This document shows, in pieces, positions 30,367 through 32,565 of a DNA stretch of 32,565 bases. How positions within the stretch are numbered: the first letter of the stretch is position 1; every line of letters begins with the position of its first letter. The stretch spans positions 1 through 32,565 of IMG/VR virus record IMGVR_UViG_3300018080_000419. The stretch is one strand, 5' to 3'. A program made the translations under genes and the position numbers. A model generated the notes under the pieces. The model was given only the letters and a program-made list of their open reading frames with translations. It was not told the origin of the DNA and did no database searches. This stretch comes from a virus.

Positions 30367-30655
30367 AAGTGTTGGCGTGGATAAATTATACATTGATAAC
30401 CATATTCCAATAAAGCATGTAGATACCATTTTACTTGCTTTGAAACATCAGCTTGAAAGACTCGATGATCCTGAATTTAATGAAATGCCAGTAAATCGAA
30501 AAATGGCAATAATGCACCATATACTTGTTTGGAGTGAAGAAGTCGAAACGATTGCAAAGCGAAAGTTTGACGAATTGCGTGCAACTCCAGAATATGCCAA
30601 GTATTATGAAAGAAAAGTAAGAGAACATAAAGACATCCTGCGCGATAAGGCGTAA
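30341..30655 (+). CDS. Unknown helical protein
   Basis: 104 aa from ATG 30341 (GGGAG 5 bases upstream; a second ATG at 30344 has better spacing). Mostly helical, with LLALKHQLERLDDPEF and a basic C-terminal end YYERKVREHKDILRDKA. It is the only gene between the palindromic control region and its terminator, so it may be a regulator of that region; nothing in the sequence is a known DNA-binding motif. Function unknown. Confidence 0.75.
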   Translation: MMKKLIWLESVGVDKLYIDNHIPIKHVDTILLALKHQLERLDDPEFNEMPVNRKMAIMHHILVWSEEVETIAKRKFDELRATPEYAKYYERKVREHKDILRDKA

Positions 30656-30666
30656 AAGAACAAAGG

Positions 30667-30709
30667 ACACAAAAAGTACGTTATATACAAAATAACGTGC
30701 TTTTTGTGT
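30667..30709. terminator. Long A/T-rich hairpin terminator
   Basis: ACACAAAAAGTACGTTAT (30667-30684) pairs with ATAACGTGCTTTTTGTGT (30692-30709) over 18 positions including one U-G, loop of 7. The stem has T5 on one side and A5 on the other, so it can act in either direction. Confidence 0.7.
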
Positions 30710-30987
30710 GGTGGGGTTATTTCTAATAGATAAATGCTAACTTTTTGTAGTATGTCCCCACTTCTGAACCCCGAACCGCAGACCACGCAACTTTTAGTTT
30801 TAATACAATCACGAACCCCGAACCGCAGACCTCGCAACTTTTATATCGCAACTTTTAGTTTTACACGAACTGCAGACATTTATCATCAACACAACAAAGG
30901 GTTGTGGGGTTAAATGACCAATAATAGATAAAGTCAATCAAGTATACTGGACTTGAACCTTGGACAAAAAATCTAATTTCAAGTTCT
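30710..30987. other. Non-coding stretch before the structural block
   Basis: No gene seen. It holds the direct repeats listed separately, ACAACAAAGGGTTGT near 30890-30905 that can form a small hairpin, and leads into P3. Confidence 0.7.
30766..30880. repeat. Direct repeats with GAACCCCGAACCGCAGACC
   Basis: GAACCCCGAACCGCAGACC followed by A/TCGCAACTTTT occurs at 30766 and 30813 (offset 47), then a partial copy (CGCAACTTTTAGTTTTA) ending in CACGAACTGCAGAC near 30865. The word is the complement of GGTTCGGGGTT found elsewhere. Confidence 0.85.
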
Positions 30988-31027
30988 ATGCAAGTTTTCC
31001 GTTTTCTGGCCGTTATACAGTATGGAG
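30988..31027 (+). promoter_or_regulatory. Candidate phage promoter P3 before the structural block
   Basis: ATGCAAGTTTT, 11 bases, CCGTTATACAGTAT, then GGAGAG. It agrees with P2 at 30 of 36 positions with no gaps and with P1 in the GGAGAG that follows. It stands 50 bases before the ATG of the terminase-like gene. Confidence 0.65.
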
Positions 31028-31075
31028 AGACATGATTCAAAAAATCTGGACAAAATAATCCGACCGGAGTATGAT

Positions 31076-31603
31076 ATGTCAGAGGCAGTATTAAAAAGAG
31101 CTGAGCCGGATTCACCAAATCGGTGTCAGGCCACAGGACGCGAAGGACAATGTCCCTATCTCGCGGTTCCTGGTGGAACTGTGTGTCAACGGCATGGCGG
31201 AAACAAAGTCGAAGCTTCACAGGAAGCACAGGCGTTGCGTAATTATCGTTTTACAAAGTATCGCGAGCGTATAAACGAGAAGGCGGATTCCCCGAAACTC
31301 AAACTTCTTAACGAGGAGATTGGTGTTTTGAGGATGAGCCTCGAATCCATAGTCAATACTTGTCAAGACGATAATGACTTGATTCGTAACTCTGGCCCCA
31401 TTGCTTCACTGATTCGACAAATCGAGATGACAGTACAATCCTGTGATAAGCTCGAACGAAATATGGGGCGCCATTTTGATAAGCAACAATTGATACAATT
31501 TGCTGCTGAAATCGTCACGATTGCTGGGGACGTTTTTGCTGGCGAAGATGACAAGCTCGCAGAGTTTGGTGACAAGATCCTCGAAACAATTACCTTTAGC
31601 TAG
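31076..31603 (+). CDS. Terminase small-subunit-like protein with N-terminal zinc motif
   Basis: 175 aa from ATG 31076 (GGAG 6 bases upstream). An earlier ATG at 31022 falls inside P3 and is unlikely. The N-terminus has RCQATG, GQCPYLAVPG and VCQRHGGNK, a C...C...C..HGG zinc motif that I associate with small terminases and other phage DNA-binding proteins. The helical remainder (LLNEEIGVLRMSLESIVNTC, then LIRQIEMTVQSCDKLE) ends in an acidic tail. It would recognise the packaging site and recruit a large subunit, which must lie outside the window. The family call is moderate. Confidence 0.6.
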   Translation: MSEAVLKRAEPDSPNRCQATGREGQCPYLAVPGGTVCQRHGGNKVEASQEAQALRNYRFTKYRERINEKADSPKLKLLNEEIGVLRMSLESIVNTCQDDNDLIRNSGPIASLIRQIEMTVQSCDKLERNMGRHFDKQQLIQFAAEIVTIAGDVFAGEDDKLAEFGDKILETITFS

Positions 31604-31613
31604 GAGACATAAT

Positions 31614-31907
31614 ATGGCAAATACAACCCGAACCAAGAATCAAACTCTTACGACTGAGTGGTCACGTATGGATCTTTCACATCTTGACTTAGCAATCGAA
31701 GATGTGAAATCCGTTACTGTTAAGCCGGCGACTAAAGACACTGTTGAAATGCGTGGGAAAGTTGGTGATGATGCAATCAACATCGGGGCGGGGATTATTA
31801 TTGACGTGGATTTTGATGATCGATATGTGGATTACTTACCACAATTCCGCGCAACATCTGGAAGTAAGGTGTGTGGCTTTGTTGCATCTGTTGAAAGGGA
31901 GATTTAA
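31614..31907 (+). CDS. Small unknown virion or virion-linked protein
   Basis: 97 aa from ATG 31614 with AGGAGA 7 bases upstream. Mostly strands (VKSVTVKPATKDTVEMRGKV and IGAGIIIDVDFDDRYVDY). It lies between the terminase-like gene and the tail-fibre gene. No family recognised. Confidence 0.65.
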   Translation: MANTTRTKNQTLTTEWSRMDLSHLDLAIEDVKSVTVKPATKDTVEMRGKVGDDAINIGAGIIIDVDFDDRYVDYLPQFRATSGSKVCGFVASVEREI

Positions 31908-31909
31908 TT

Positions 31910-32565
31910 ATGATTGAGTTTTTACCAGAAACAAAAACAGATGCAGAAATCCAAGCTGCAATGGGTGCGAAATCAAATGACAACCCGCTCAACCACGACC
32001 GGCCTACCGGAGCATTGGCAGACAAAAACACTGTAGGTACGTCGGAGATTGATGACGAAGCAGTGACGCTGGCGAAACTGGCTCACATTGCAACGGCGCG
32101 GATATTAGGACGCACGACTGGCGAAACTGGCGATGTGGAGGCGTTGACAGCGGCGCAGGCTACAGCACTGCTGAACGAAGCCACGTTATCGGTGAAAGGA
32201 CTGCTGTCTTCTACCGACTACCGCAAGCTCCAGCGCGTACCGGACGCGCAAGGGAGCCAGACCGGGGCACAGAGCATTACGCCGGACCTGGCGAATGGAG
32301 GAATCTATGATTTCTCCATGGCCGCCGGGGATGCGACGTTAGAGGTTACATTTAACAACGCCGTCAACATGCAGATTGGCGACATCATAATTTTGACCGT
32401 GACCGATTGGGGCGGTGTGGATACAGCACCGGCATTCGGCGCGGACTACGAGTTTGCGGGCGACGACCCATCGTGGACCGAGAGCGGCACGGATCAGATC
32501 GTGATGCGCTATAACGGCAGCAAATGGCGCGAGAGCGGGCTACGCACGGCGCTCAATGTGGAGGA
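31910..32565 (+). CDS. Tail fibre-like protein (partial, runs off the window)
   Basis: At least 218 codons with no stop before the edge; starts MIEFLPETKTDAEIQAAMGA. GAAAGGGAG is about 9 bases before the ATG. The segment TARILGRTTGETGDVEALTA followed by QATALL is a pattern I associate with tail fibres and appendages, and ITPDLANGGIYDFSMAAGDA leads into beta-rich repeats. From about 32040 the DNA turns GC-rich (37 of 60 bases at 32101-32160 against 26 of 60 at 31621-31680), so the host-binding part was probably exchanged. Confidence 0.75.
   Translation, partial: MIEFLPETKTDAEIQAAMGAKSNDNPLNHDRPTGALADKNTVGTSEIDDEAVTLAKLAHIATARILGRTTGETGDVEALTAAQATALLNEATLSVKGLLSSTDYRKLQRVPDAQGSQTGAQSITPDLANGGIYDFSMAAGDATLEVTFNNAVNMQIGDIIILTVTDWGGVDTAPAFGADYEFAGDDPSWTESGTDQIVMRYNGSKWRESGLRTALNVE

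Noticed and set aside
31022-31075. Upstream start (ATG 31022) for the terminase-like gene
   Set aside because: It falls inside promoter P3 and would precede the transcript start; ATG 31076 has a proper ribosome site.
1-32565. Reassigned stop codon (alternative code)
   Set aside because: All recognisable genes end cleanly at TAA, TAG or TGA with starts of the next gene alongside, and no conserved protein is broken by in-frame stops.
1-32565. Reverse transcriptase, retron, diversity-generating element or transposase
   Set aside because: No reverse transcriptase, integrase or transposase motifs were seen in any frame, despite the many repeats.

Overview
The window looks like part of a tailed-phage genome (Caudoviricetes, or a phage-plasmid) from an unidentified bacterium. 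It is almost entirely short, tightly packed, often overlapping genes with AAGGAG-type ribosome sites. It holds a full phage-type replication set, a phage sigma factor and the start of a structural block (terminase-like small subunit and a tail-fibre gene running off the right edge). No rRNA, tRNA or host housekeeping genes were seen. The standard genetic code fits, with TGA used as stop. The host cannot be named from the sequence.

Layout. (1) 1-5349, minus strand: primase-helicase, two small genes, a Dam-type methylase, a DEDDh exonuclease and a partial gene. (2) 5350-5784: a divergent control region with a perfect 32-bp inverted repeat (two outward phage promoters), an AT-rich centre that could be an origin, and a candidate structured RNA leader. 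(3) 5785-26192, plus strand: about 36 genes in one direction. They include two ParB-like proteins, a second Dam-type methylase, an SNF2-type helicase, a family A DNA polymerase with two zinc-cluster insertions, VRR-NUC and PD-(D/E)XK nucleases, a NYN ribonuclease, a sigma factor with its own host-like promoter, a 3D-domain cell-wall protein, ATP-dependent DNA ligase, a metallopeptidase, a DnaJ-domain protein between two paralogues, and a second DEDDh exonuclease. A strong terminator ends the block. (4) 26270-27259: about 1 kb without genes, carrying three different repeat arrays, one made of parS-like palindromes. (5) 27260-29487, minus strand: six small or unknown genes, several bracketed by perfect inverted repeats. 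(6) 29523-30340: a divergent control region with six copies of a palindrome and four exact GG-N10-GC (sigma54-like) promoter elements pointing outward. (7) 30341-32565, plus strand: one unknown gene, then a third copy of the region-2 promoter driving the structural block.

How it may work together (inference). Host RNA polymerase reads the sigma gene from a consensus promoter. The phage sigma factor may then serve the three matching promoters at 5.4, 5.6 and 31.0 kb, which head the leftward replication, rightward replication and structural blocks. The minus-strand accessory block and the gene at 30341 seem to be under a separate, repeat-dense switch. The polymerase, primase-helicase, ligase, SNF2 helicase, nucleases and methylases would give largely host-independent DNA replication. 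The ParB-like proteins and the palindrome array raise the possibility of a partition function, although no ParA was found here.
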